Shown here: one piece after another, positions 53,901 to 64,000 of the stretch
Layout of the letters: the number at the start of each line of letters is the position of its first letter
Position numbering within the stretch: position 1 is the stretch's first letter
Origin: Enterobacteriaceae endosymbiont of Plateumaris sericea
GTDB taxonomy: Bacteria > Pseudomonadota > Gammaproteobacteria > Enterobacterales > Enterobacteriaceae
Length of the DNA stretch: 64,000 bases
Reading direction: 5' to 3'
NCBI RefSeq assembly: GCF_012562605.1
Contig: NZ_CP046224.1
Location: forward strand, 328,691 to 392,690
The notes under the pieces: generated by a model
Database searches by the model: none
What the model saw: only the letters and a program-made list of their open reading frames with translations
Told to the model about the DNA's origin: nothing
Position numbers and translations under genes: made by a program

Positions 53901-54695
53901 TTAATTATCTTTGATATGTATTAATTTATAATGAGAATTATTTAAAATAATAGTTTTTTTAGCTATATTATATTCTTTTTTTGAAATTATATTTTTATAT
54001 AACATTCTTTTTAAAATTATATCTCTTCTTTTTTTTGTTTTTTTTATAGATTTTATAGGATTATAAATAAATGGATTTTTAGGTAATCCTGCTAAAATAG
54101 CTGTTTCACTTAATGTTAATTGATTTAATGTTTTATTAAAATATTTTTTAGCTGCTTCAGATACTCCATAACAATTTTCTCCTAAACAAATTTTATTTAA
54201 ATACAATTCAAGAATTTCTTTTTTAGAAAAAAAATTTTCTATTTTTATAGCTAATAATATTTCTTTTATTTTTCTTATAATATTTTTTTCTGAGCTTAGA
54301 AAAAAATTACGTGCTAATTGTTGAGTTATAGTACTAGCTCCTTGTGATATATGTCCTGATATAATCATATTACTTATAGCTCTAATAATTCCTTTTAAAT
54401 CAAATCCATGATGAATATAAAAATTACTATCTTCTACAATAAGAAAAGTTTGTATAAGTTTTTTAGGAAAATTTTTTATTGTAATAGGATGATACTCATG
54501 TATATTAAATTGTATTGATAATTTCTGATTATTATAAAAAATTTTAACAGGAGATCGTAATTGTATATTTTTTATTTTTCTTACATCAGGTAAATTATTT
54601 ATAATTTGATTTAAAAAAAAATATAAATAAATACAAGTAAAAATTATTATTGCTAATAAACAATTTTTTTTAGAAAAAATTTTTTTAAATTTCAT
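53901..54695 (-). CDS. mrcA: PBP1a reduced to its GT51 glycosyltransferase domain
   Basis: 264 residues, whereas E. coli PBP1a has 850. One N-terminal membrane anchor (about 12-32), then a complete GT51 domain: catalytic Glu88 in EDSNFYIHHG, SQGASTITQQLARNFF and second Glu146 in RKIKEILLAIKIE, LELYLNKICLG and AILAGLPKNP. The protein stops about 15 residues after the domain, so the OB and transpeptidase domains are missing. Similarity follows PBP1a rather than MtgA, and the gene is divergent from aroK just as mrcA is in E. coli. It could still polymerise glycan strands; crosslinking would fall to PBP2. Confidence 0.92.
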   Translation of the reverse strand: MKFKKIFSKKNCLLAIIIFTCIYLYFFLNQIINNLPDVRKIKNIQLRSPVKIFYNNQKLSIQFNIHEYHPITIKNFPKKLIQTFLIVEDSNFYIHHGFDLKGIIRAISNMIISGHISQGASTITQQLARNFFLSSEKNIIRKIKEILLAIKIENFFSKKEILELYLNKICLGENCYGVSEAAKKYFNKTLNQLTLSETAILAGLPKNPFIYNPIKSIKKTKKRRDIILKRMLYKNIISKKEYNIAKKTIILNNSHYKLIHIKDN

Positions 54696-55043
54696 TTGTT
54701 ATTTACATTATTATTAAATATGTAATTAATATTACATTATTTATTTAATTTAATTAAATTTTAATTAAATATATATTTTATATAAAATAATTTGTTTAAA
54801 ATATTAAATATAAAAATATATTTTTTTAAAAAATAAAATAATAATTAAAATATTATTTTTTTAATAATTTAAATAAATTATTTACTATTGAAAAAAAATA
54901 AATTTATGATTATAGTTTTATATTATTAAATTTAATAAAATTAAATATTTTAAAATAATAAAAATAATATTAAAATTTTATTAATTATATTTAATATCAA
55001 AAAATTTTTATTAACAATAATTTAAATTAGTAATATTGAGAAA
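54696..55043. other. Non-coding gap between mrcA and aroK
   Basis: 348 bp of almost pure A/T sequence where E. coli has the hofMNOPQ genes. No remnant can be read on the plus strand. It should contain divergent promoters for mrcA and aroK, but none is distinguishable from background. Confidence 0.6.
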
Positions 55044-55568
55044 ATGGCGGAAAAAAGAAATATATTTTTGATAGGTCCTATGGGAGCAGGGAAAAGTACA
55101 ATTGGACGTCAATTAGCAAATCAATTAAATATGGAATTTTTTGATTCTGACGAAGAAATTGAACGTCGTACTGGAGCTGATATAAATTGGGTTTTTGATG
55201 TAGAAGGAGAAGCAGGATTTAGAAAACGTGAAAAAAAAATTATTAATGAAATTACTATAAAAAAAGGAATTATTTTAGCTACGGGAGGAGGTTCTATAAT
55301 ATCTAAAGAAACACGTAAATATTTATCATCTAGAGGAATAGTTGTTTATTTAAAAACCACTATAGAAAAACAATTAATTCGGACTCAAAGAGATAAAAAG
55401 CGTCCTTTATTAAAAAATAAAGATAAACCAGTAATAGAAATTTTACAAAATTTAGCTAAAAAAAGAAATCCTTTATATAAAGAAATAGCTGATATTATTA
55501 TTAAAACAGATAAACAAAATGCTAAAATTGTTGCTAATCAACTTATCAATCTATTAGAAAAAAATTAA
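55044..55568 (+). CDS. aroK: Shikimate kinase I
   Basis: 174 residues (E. coli 173). P-loop GPMGAGKST at 11-19, the shikimate-binding [11 protein letters not shown] and FRKRE, and the GGG motif in ATGGGS. It phosphorylates shikimate in the chorismate pathway. 29 nt upstream of aroB, as in E. coli. Retention of both points to aromatic amino-acid or folate precursor synthesis by the symbiont. Confidence 0.98.
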   Translation: MAEKRNIFLIGPMGAGKSTIGRQLANQLNMEFFDSDEEIERRTGADINWVFDVEGEAGFRKREKKIINEITIKKGIILATGGGSIISKETRKYLSSRGIVVYLKTTIEKQLIRTQRDKKRPLLKNKDKPVIEILQNLAKKRNPLYKEIADIIIKTDKQNAKIVANQLINLLEKN

Positions 55569-55597
55569 TATTCATATAAATATTTTAAGGAATTAGT

Positions 55598-56695
55598 ATG
55601 GTAAAAACTATTTTAGTAAAAACAAAAAAACATAATTATCCTATTAATATAGGTTTTGATTTATTTAAAACACCATATTTATTTAGTAATTTTAAACATG
55701 GTGATCAAGCTATGATAGTTACTAATCAAAAAATATTTACTCTTTATTTTAAAAAATTATCTGATATTTTACAATATATTGGTATAAAATTAGATTATAT
55801 TATTTTACCAGATGGTGAAAAATATAAAACATTAATAACAATGAATATTATTTATTCATCTTTATTAAAAAAATTACATAGTAGAGATACTACATTAATT
55901 TCTCTAGGAGGTGGTGTAATTGGTGATATAACTGGTTTTGCAGCATCTAGTTATCAAAGAGGAGTTAAATTAATACAAATTCCTACTACTTTATTATCTC
56001 AAGTAGATGCTTCTATAGGTGGTAAAACTGCTGTTAATCATGATTTAGGCAAAAATATGATAGGTAGTTTTTATCAACCTAATGCTGTTATGATAAATTT
56101 AAATTATTTAGATACATTATCTAAAAGAGAATTTTCTTCTGGTATGGCAGAAGTTATTAAATATAGTATTATTTTTGATAATATTTTCTTTTCTTGGTTA
56201 GAAAAAAATATTGATAAATTATTTAATTTAGATCAAAAATCTATAAAATATTGTATTTATAAATGTTGTAAATTTAAATCAAAAATTGTTTGTAAAGATG
56301 AAAATGAAAAAAATACAAGAGTATTATTAAATTTAGGACATACTTATGGACATGCAATTGAATCAGAAACAAATTATAATGGAAAATGGTTACATGGAGA
56401 AGCAATATCAGTTGGCATAATTATGTCATGTATAACATCAGAAAAATTGAATTTATTCAGTAATAATGATACTATAAGAATAATAAATTTATTAAAAAGA
56501 TGTAATTTGCCAGTTCAAAATCCTAAATTTATGAACACAAAAAAATATTTAAAATATATGTTTTTAGATAAAAAAGTTCATAATAATAAAATTCATTTAA
56601 TTATTCCTGTAAAAATAGGTAAAGTTATAATAAATAATAATATTACAGAAAATATTATATCTGATTCAATTAGACAATTAAATAATTTAATTTGA
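55598..56695 (+). CDS. aroB: 3-dehydroquinate synthase
   Basis: 365 residues (E. coli 362). NAD-binding SLGGGVIGDITGFAAS and the active-site segment IPTTLLSQVDASIGGKTAVN are intact; metal ligands are in the RVLLNLGHTYGHAIE and LHGEA segments. It converts DAHP to 3-dehydroquinate, the second step of the shikimate pathway. RBS AAGGA before the ATG. damX and dam, downstream in E. coli, are deleted. Confidence 0.98.
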   Translation: MVKTILVKTKKHNYPINIGFDLFKTPYLFSNFKHGDQAMIVTNQKIFTLYFKKLSDILQYIGIKLDYIILPDGEKYKTLITMNIIYSSLLKKLHSRDTTLISLGGGVIGDITGFAASSYQRGVKLIQIPTTLLSQVDASIGGKTAVNHDLGKNMIGSFYQPNAVMINLNYLDTLSKREFSSGMAEVIKYSIIFDNIFFSWLEKNIDKLFNLDQKSIKYCIYKCCKFKSKIVCKDENEKNTRVLLNLGHTYGHAIESETNYNGKWLHGEAISVGIIMSCITSEKLNLFSNNDTIRIINLLKRCNLPVQNPKFMNTKKYLKYMFLDKKVHNNKIHLIIPVKIGKVIINNNITENIISDSIRQLNNLI

Positions 56696-56736
56696 TTTAA
56701 TACACATAATTATTATTTTTTATAAAAAATACAAAA

Positions 56737-57417
56737 ATGAATAAATATTTACTTGCTGCATCTATTTTATCAGCTAATTTTTCTTATTTAGGAAAAGAAA
56801 TTAATGATGTTATTATAGCTGGAGTAGATATAATACATTTTGATATTATGGATAATCATTATGTTCCTAATTTAACTATAGGACCATTAGTATTAAAATC
56901 ATTAAGAGAATATGGAATTAAAGATCTTTTTGATGTACATTTAATGACAAAACCAGTAGATAATTTAATTATTTCTTGTGCTAAAGCTGGAGCAAATTAT
57001 ATTACTTTTCACCCGGAATGTTCCAATCATATTGATCGTAGTATTTCTTTAATAAAAAAATATGGTTGTAAAGCAGGATTAGCTTTTAATCCATCTACTT
57101 CATTAAATTATTTAGATTATATAATAGATAAATTAGATTTAATATTAATTATGTCAGTAAATCCTGGATTTGCAGGACAAAAATTTATTCCAAATATTTT
57201 AAGTAAAATTATTCAAGTAAGAAAAATAATTAATAAAAATAAAAAAAACATATTATTATCAATTGATGGAGGAATAAATATAAAAAATATAAATCAAATA
57301 GCAAATTCTGGAGCTAATATATTAGTATTAGGTTCAACTATATTTAACAATATATTATCTTATAAAGAAATCATTAAACAAATTAAAACAGAATTAAAAC
57401 AAATAAAATATAAATAA
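56737..57417 (+). CDS. rpe: Ribulose-phosphate 3-epimerase
   Basis: 226 residues (E. coli 225). TIM barrel with the N-terminal ILSANFSYLGKEI, metal-site HFDIMDNHYVPN and DVHLM, MSVNPGFAGQKF and the phosphate-binding SIDGGI and LGSTIF. Pentose phosphate pathway. In the aroKB-rpe-trpS series; gph is lost. Confidence 0.98.
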   Translation: MNKYLLAASILSANFSYLGKEINDVIIAGVDIIHFDIMDNHYVPNLTIGPLVLKSLREYGIKDLFDVHLMTKPVDNLIISCAKAGANYITFHPECSNHIDRSISLIKKYGCKAGLAFNPSTSLNYLDYIIDKLDLILIMSVNPGFAGQKFIPNILSKIIQVRKIINKNKKNILLSIDGGINIKNINQIANSGANILVLGSTIFNNILSYKEIIKQIKTELKQIKYK

Positions 57418-57467
57418 TAAAAATTATTATTTTAATTTCCTTTTAACTTTTAAATAAAATTTATAAT

Positions 57468-58472
57468 ATGTTAATTAAACCAATAGTATTCAGTGCTATT
57501 CAACCAACAGGTAATCTTACCATAGGTAATTATATAGGTGCATTAAAACAATGGAAAATAATTCAAAAAAAATTTTTTTGTATTTATTGTATTGCAGATC
57601 TTCATTCTTTAACTATATATCAAAAACCTAATCTTTTAAATAAAAATGTATTAAATACATTAGCTGTTTTTTTAGCATGTGGTATTAATCCTAATAAAAA
57701 TATTATTTTTATACAGTCTCATGTGCCTCAACATACACAATTAAGTTGGATATTAAATTGTTTTACTTATTTTGGTGAATTAAAAAGAATGATCCAATTT
57801 AAAGAAAAAATGTTATTATTTAAAAATAAAAATATAAATATTGGATTATTTAATTATCCTGTATTAATGGCAGCTGATATTTTATTATATCAATCAGAAA
57901 AAATTCCAGTTGGAAAAGATCAAATACAACATATTGAAATGGTTAGAAATATAGCTAAAAGATTTAATTCTACTTATGGAAAAATCTTTACAATACCAGA
58001 AAAAATTATTAATGATCAAGGATCATCTATAATGTCATTATTAAATCCTCTTAAAAAAATGTCTAAATCTGATTCTAATTCTAATAATATTATTAGTTTA
58101 TTTGATAATAATGATGTAATTACAAAAAAAATTCAAAATGCTGTTACTGATTCTGATATTCCTCCTAATATTATATATGATAAAATTAATAAACCAGGTA
58201 TTTCTAATTTACTTAGTATAATGTCTAATATTACTAATAATTCAATTCAAAATTTAGAAATAGAATTTAAAGGAAAAACTTATAATAATTTAAAGAAATC
58301 TATTATAGAACATCTATGTATATTTTTAAATAAATTTAGAAAAAAATATTTTAAATATAGAAAAAACAAAGAATTACTTAATAATATTATTATTAGTGGA
58401 TCTAGTGAAGCTAGAAAAAAAGCAGACATTACTTTAAATAAAGTTAATAATGTTATAGGATTATACAAATAA
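57468..58472 (+). CDS. trpS: Tryptophanyl-tRNA synthetase
   Basis: 334 residues, as in E. coli. Class I motifs: the HIGH counterpart in QPTGNLTIGNY (TIGN at 18-21) and KMSKS at 197-201. The last gene of the plus-strand run; it converges on crp with only 4 nt between the stop codons and no hairpin. Confidence 0.98.
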   Translation: MLIKPIVFSAIQPTGNLTIGNYIGALKQWKIIQKKFFCIYCIADLHSLTIYQKPNLLNKNVLNTLAVFLACGINPNKNIIFIQSHVPQHTQLSWILNCFTYFGELKRMIQFKEKMLLFKNKNINIGLFNYPVLMAADILLYQSEKIPVGKDQIQHIEMVRNIAKRFNSTYGKIFTIPEKIINDQGSSIMSLLNPLKKMSKSDSNSNNIISLFDNNDVITKKIQNAVTDSDIPPNIIYDKINKPGISNLLSIMSNITNNSIQNLEIEFKGKTYNNLKKSIIEHLCIFLNKFRKKYFKYRKNKELLNNIIISGSSEARKKADITLNKVNNVIGLYK

Positions 58473-58476
58473 AATA

Positions 58477-59109
58477 TTAACGAGTACCATAAATAACAAT
58501 TGTTTTTCCATGTGCATAAATTAAATTTTGATTTTCAAGAATTTTAAATATACGTCCTACTGTTTCTCTTGAACAACCAACTATTTTACCAATTTCTTGT
58601 CTAGTAATTTTAATTTGCATACCATTAGGATGAGTAATAGCATCAGGACTTCTAGCTAAATTTAATAATGTTTTTACAATCCTATTACTTACATCTAAAA
58701 AAGCTAAATTACTCACTTTTTTAGATGTAATTTGCAATCTATGAGCTATTTGAGAAGAAACTTTCATAATAATATCATTATTAATTTTTATTAAATTATA
58801 AAAATTTTTATAAGATATTTCTGCTAATTCACAATCTGTTTTTAATTTTACCCATGCAGTACGTTTATGAGTATGATTAAAAATTCCTAATTCTCCTACA
58901 AAATCACCTTGATTTAAATAACTAAGAATAATTTCTTTTCCTTTATTATTTTTAATTAAAACTACAACACTACCCTTTAATATAAAATATAATTTTTTTG
59001 CTACATCACCTTTATTTATTAAAATAGTTTTAGCTGAATACTTATTAATATGACAATAAGTAAGAAACCATTCTAAAGTAGGATCTTTTTTTGGTTTTAA
59101 AACTACCAT
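58477..59109 (-). CDS. crp: Cyclic AMP receptor protein
   Basis: 210 residues, identical in length to E. coli. The cAMP-binding domain keeps GELG (Glu73 with Met counted) and Arg83; the next residue, Ser in E. coli, is Thr84. The C-helix Thr128-Ser129 pair that contacts cAMP is intact. The HTH recognition helix ([20 protein letters not shown]) is nearly identical to E. coli, as is the activating-region Thr159. It would thus bind the same DNA site. I see no TGTGA-N6-TCACA site in the spacers of this window, and cyaA is not in it. Confidence 0.98.
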   Translation of the reverse strand: MVVLKPKKDPTLEWFLTYCHINKYSAKTILINKGDVAKKLYFILKGSVVVLIKNNKGKEIILSYLNQGDFVGELGIFNHTHKRTAWVKLKTDCELAEISYKNFYNLIKINNDIIMKVSSQIAHRLQITSKKVSNLAFLDVSNRIVKTLLNLARSPDAITHPNGMQIKITRQEIGKIVGCSRETVGRIFKILENQNLIYAHGKTIVIYGTR

Positions 59110-59361
59110 TAATCATCCTTTACTATTTATATATTTAATTATAACCTTATTATAATTTGATTAATGTATTAATATTAAATTATATCTAATAAGATTTTTA
59201 AAAATTTTATATATAATAAAGTATATTTTTAAATATAACAAATAATATAATTATATATTATATATAATATTGATTAAAATTAAATATTTAATTTATAAAA
59301 AATTATAAGTTATATATTTTATAATTTTTTATTTATGTAAATATAATTTGGAATTATAAAA

Positions 59362-60288
59362 ATGAAATATTTTTGTATAGAAAATAAAGAATATATAGAT
59401 AAATTTTTTAATAAATCATTTAATAAATTTAATATATCATTTGAAATTTTTCCTCCTTTGAATTATGAAATAAAATCTAAATTTTGGAATATAATTAAAA
59501 CTTTAGTAATATTAGAACCAAAATTTATTTCTATAACAACACATAGAAGAGATGTTAATAATTTTTATAATAATACATATAATATTGTAAAAAAAATACA
59601 AAAATATGTTAATGTAGAACTAGCTCCTCATATAACATGTATAAATACGAAGAATAATGAATTGTATAATATAGCAACAAAATATTGGAAAAATGGAATA
59701 AAACATATAGTTGCTTTAAGAGGAGATAAAATAAAATCTAATACAAATATTAATTCTTTAATGTATGCTTCTGATTTAGTTTATTTTTTGAAACAAATAG
59801 CAAATTTTAATATTTCAGTAGCAGCATATCCTGAATTACATCCAGAATCTCAAAATATTAAAGAAGATTTAATTAATTTAAAGAGAAAAGTAGATGCAGG
59901 AGCTACAAGAGCTATTACACAATTTTTTTTTGACATAGAAACTTATCTTTTATTTCGTGATAGATGTATATCTCAAGGAATAAATATAGAAATTATTCCA
60001 GGAATATTACCTATTACAAATTTTATACAGTTAAAAAAATTTATAAAAATAACAAACATTAAAATACCTTATTATATAAATAATATGTTTAAAAATTTAA
60101 ATACACAAGATGATAGTACATGTAAATTATTAGGAAGTTTTATTGCTATAGAAATGATAAGAAGATTAAAAAATGAAGGAGTAAACCATTTTCATTTTTA
60201 TACTTTAAATAAATCAGAAATAATTTACGCTATTTGTCTTTATTTGGGTATTAAACCTAATAAATTTATTTTTAATCAAAAAAAATAA
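59362..60288 (+). CDS. metF: 5,10-methylenetetrahydrofolate reductase
   Basis: 308 residues (E. coli 296). TIM barrel with the FAD/folate Glu in SFEIFPP, the flavin-binding VALRGD, AAYPELHPES and GATRAITQFFFD. It makes 5-methyl-THF for the last step of methionine synthesis. A stand-alone gene, divergent from crp across 252 bp of A/T-rich DNA and convergent with the tRNA cluster. metJ, metB and metL, its E. coli neighbours, are absent. Confidence 0.97.
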   Translation: MKYFCIENKEYIDKFFNKSFNKFNISFEIFPPLNYEIKSKFWNIIKTLVILEPKFISITTHRRDVNNFYNNTYNIVKKIQKYVNVELAPHITCINTKNNELYNIATKYWKNGIKHIVALRGDKIKSNTNINSLMYASDLVYFLKQIANFNISVAAYPELHPESQNIKEDLINLKRKVDAGATRAITQFFFDIETYLLFRDRCISQGINIEIIPGILPITNFIQLKKFIKITNIKIPYYINNMFKNLNTQDDSTCKLLGSFIAIEMIRRLKNEGVNHFHFYTLNKSEIIYAICLYLGIKPNKFIFNQKK

Positions 60289-60299
60289 ATTAAAATTTT

Positions 60300-60372
60300 T
60301 GCTGATACCCAGAATTGAACTGAGGACCTCATCCTTACCAAGGATGTGCTCTACCTACTGAGCTATACCAGC
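60300..60372 (-). tRNA. thrT: tRNA-Thr (anticodon GGT)
   Basis: 73-nt cloverleaf with anticodon stem CATCC/GGATG and loop TTGGTAA (anticodon GGT, reads ACC/ACU). Discriminator A; CCA not encoded. Last of the four tRNAs in the thrU-tyrU-glyT-thrT order that precedes tufB in E. coli; here tuf is elsewhere (39790-40974). Confidence 0.96.
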
Positions 60373-60409
60373 TAACTTAAAAATAAATATAATAATCTAT
60401 TTTTTTTTA

Positions 60410-60480
60410 AGCAGGCAGCGGGAATTGAACCCGCATCATTAGCTTGGAAGGCTAAAATAATACCACTATACGATGCCTGC
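60410..60480 (-). tRNA. glyT: tRNA-Gly (anticodon TCC)
   Basis: 71-nt cloverleaf, acceptor GCAGGCA/TGCCTGC, anticodon stem TTAGC/GCTAA, loop CTTCCAA, anticodon TCC for GGA/GGG. Discriminator T as in E. coli glyT; CCA not encoded. Confidence 0.96.
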
Positions 60481-60491
60481 ATTAAATTTTT

Positions 60492-60573
60492 TGGTGGGAG
60501 AAGGATTCGAACCTTCGAAGTCTATGACGACAGATTTACAGTCTGCTCCCGTTAACCACTTGGGTATCCCACC
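60492..60573 (-). tRNA. tyrU: tRNA-Tyr (anticodon GTA)
   Basis: 82-nt class II tRNA with a long variable arm, acceptor GGTGGGA/TCCCACC, anticodon GTA. Same length as E. coli tyrU without CCA; CCA not encoded. It keeps its place between thrU and glyT. Confidence 0.96.
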
Positions 60574-60595
60574 ATTATTATTTAATCTAATATTT

Positions 60596-60699
60596 TAGAC
60601 ATAAAACAAATGCCGGCTACCGGAATTGAACTGGTAACCTACTGATTACAAGTCAGTTGCTCTACCGTTTGAGCTAAGCCGGCATTTGTTTTATGTCTA
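60596..60699. repeat. 23-bp perfect inverted repeat enclosing tRNA-Thr(TGT)
   Basis: 60596-60618 is the exact reverse complement of 60677-60699. The inner 7 bp are the acceptor stem; the outer 16 (TAGACATAAAACAAAT) lie outside the mature tRNA. In the transcript the tRNA would sit on a continuous 23-bp helix that also pairs the discriminator base. Confidence 0.9.
60611..60683 (-). tRNA. thrU: tRNA-Thr (anticodon TGT)
   Basis: 73-nt cloverleaf with acceptor GCCGGCT/AGCCGGC, anticodon stem CTGAC/ATCAG-type pairing and anticodon TGT for ACA/ACN. CCA not encoded. Its flanks are perfectly complementary, so the acceptor helix continues for 16 more bp in the precursor. First tRNA after the 5S gene and a murB remnant. 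Confidence 0.95.
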
Positions 60700-60705
60700 T
60701 TATTT

Positions 60706-60828
60706 TTAATTATTTTCTTTCCATAAATAATATAATTCGTTAATATTTTTTATTTTAATAATTTTAGAAGCATGAACATCTATTCCAAAACTATTAAAAT
60801 GTTTTAAAGAATTTTTATAAATTATCAT
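60706..60828 (-). pseudogene. murB: murB N-terminal remnant (40 codons)
   Basis: Reading left from ATG at 60828, 40 codons end in TAA at 60708-60706. The segment NSLKHFNSFGIDVHA, continuing to IKIKNINELYYLWK, aligns with the E. coli MurB start HSLKPWNTFGIDHNA, continuing to EDEQQLLNAW. MurB normally has about 342 residues, so nearly 90 percent is gone, including the FAD-binding site and active site. Position is exactly ancestral: in E. coli murB follows the rrnB 5S gene, then birA, coaA and thrU; here birA and coaA are also deleted. MurB reduces UDP-GlcNAc-enolpyruvate for peptidoglycan. A second intact copy elsewhere cannot be excluded. Confidence 0.75.
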
Positions 60829-60858
60829 GAATCTTCTTTTATAAACTTTTATTAATTT

Positions 60859-60977
60859 ATCCTGGTATTTTCCTACTCTCACATGAGTAAATCTCACACT
60901 ACCATTGGCACTACAATGTTTCACTTCTGAGTTCGGAATGGAATCAGGTGGTACCATTGCGTTATATATACCAGGAT
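60859..60977 (-). rRNA. rrf: 5S rRNA
   Basis: About 119 nt on the minus strand. The ends pair (ATCCTGGTA/TACCAGGAT), and internal segments CCGAACTCAGAAGTGAAAC, GGTAGTGTGAG and GAGAGTAGG match E. coli 5S. Follows the 23S gene by about 55 nt in the rrn operon. Confidence 0.96.
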
Positions 60978-61032
60978 GAAAATTTAATTAATTATATAAA
61001 TAGTTTTAATATTTAAACGATTCTGGTGTTGT

Positions 61033-63974
<2,942 letters not shown>

Positions 63975-64000
63975 TTACAACCCACAATCGTCTATTTATG

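Noticed and set aside
59110-59361. CRP binding site in the crp-metF intergenic region
   Set aside because: No TGTGA-N6-TCACA or close variant is present.
60706-60957. 83-codon open frame spanning 5S rRNA and its spacer
   Set aside because: Its first 43 codons are antisense-free read-through of the 5S gene itself; only the last 40 codons match a protein (MurB) and are reported as a remnant.

Overview
The window is a very AT-rich stretch of a gammaproteobacterial (Enterobacterales-type) chromosome in an advanced state of reduction. It looks like an obligate intracellular insect endosymbiont of the Buchnera, Wigglesworthia or Blochmannia kind. The grounds are as follows. Proteins have drifted strongly towards Lys, Asn and Ile. 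Almost every gene is a recognisable single-copy orthologue of an E. coli housekeeping gene. Blocks of E. coli gene order survive with the intervening genes deleted. I see no mobile elements, prophage or CRISPR. I cannot name the species from the sequence alone.

Layout, left to right. (1) 1-12151 is an E. coli 14-15 min block: rodA (cut by the window edge), mrdA, holA, leuS, ybeY, miaB, tRNA-Gln/Leu/Met, glnS, fldA, ybfF. (2) pgi stands alone. (3) 14166-27556 is the 69-71 min block for RNA turnover and translation: deaD, pnp, rpsO, truB, rbfA, infB, nusA, a rimP remnant, tRNA-fMet, tRNA-Leu, secG, ftsH, rlmE. (4) 27937-46259 is a merged superblock: rpoC, rpoB, rplL, rplJ, rplA, rplK, nusG and secE run directly into a single tuf, then fusA, rpsG, rpsL, tusBCD and fkpA. 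In E. coli these are two separate loci with two tuf copies. (5) 46400-53598 holds asd, a secreted Nuc-type phospholipase-D-fold nuclease, ung, rpsF-rpsR-rplI, the 4.5S RNA, a short dnaX and htpG. (6) 53901-60288 holds an mrcA cut down to its glycosyltransferase domain, aroK, aroB, rpe, trpS, crp and metF. (7) 60300-63974 holds tRNA-Thr/Gly/Tyr/Thr, a murB remnant, and 5S and 23S rRNA. This is the distal part of an rrnB-like operon read leftwards; the 16S lies beyond the right edge.

Functionally the window carries core transcription and translation, a minimal clamp loader (DnaX domains I-III plus HolA), protein export and quality control (SecE, SecG, FtsH, FkpA, HtpG), tRNA modification (MiaB, TruB, TusBCD) and nutrient-related steps (aroK and aroB for aromatics, asd for the aspartate family, metF for methyl-folate). 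The cell wall pathway is mixed: RodA, PBP2 and the PBP1a glycosyltransferase are kept, but murB at its ancestral site is a 40-codon stub.

I did not find a new defence or mobile system. The points most worth a second look are: a LeuRS whose editing-site motifs are gone while its synthetic site is intact; a full-length truB frame with no in-frame ATG; the murB and rimP stubs hidden in apparent spacers; the glycosyltransferase-only PBP1a; the tuf-mediated fusion of the str and beta operons; a secreted nuclease and an intact CRP kept in a reduced genome; and a tRNA-Thr whose acceptor stem extends into a 23-bp perfect inverted repeat.
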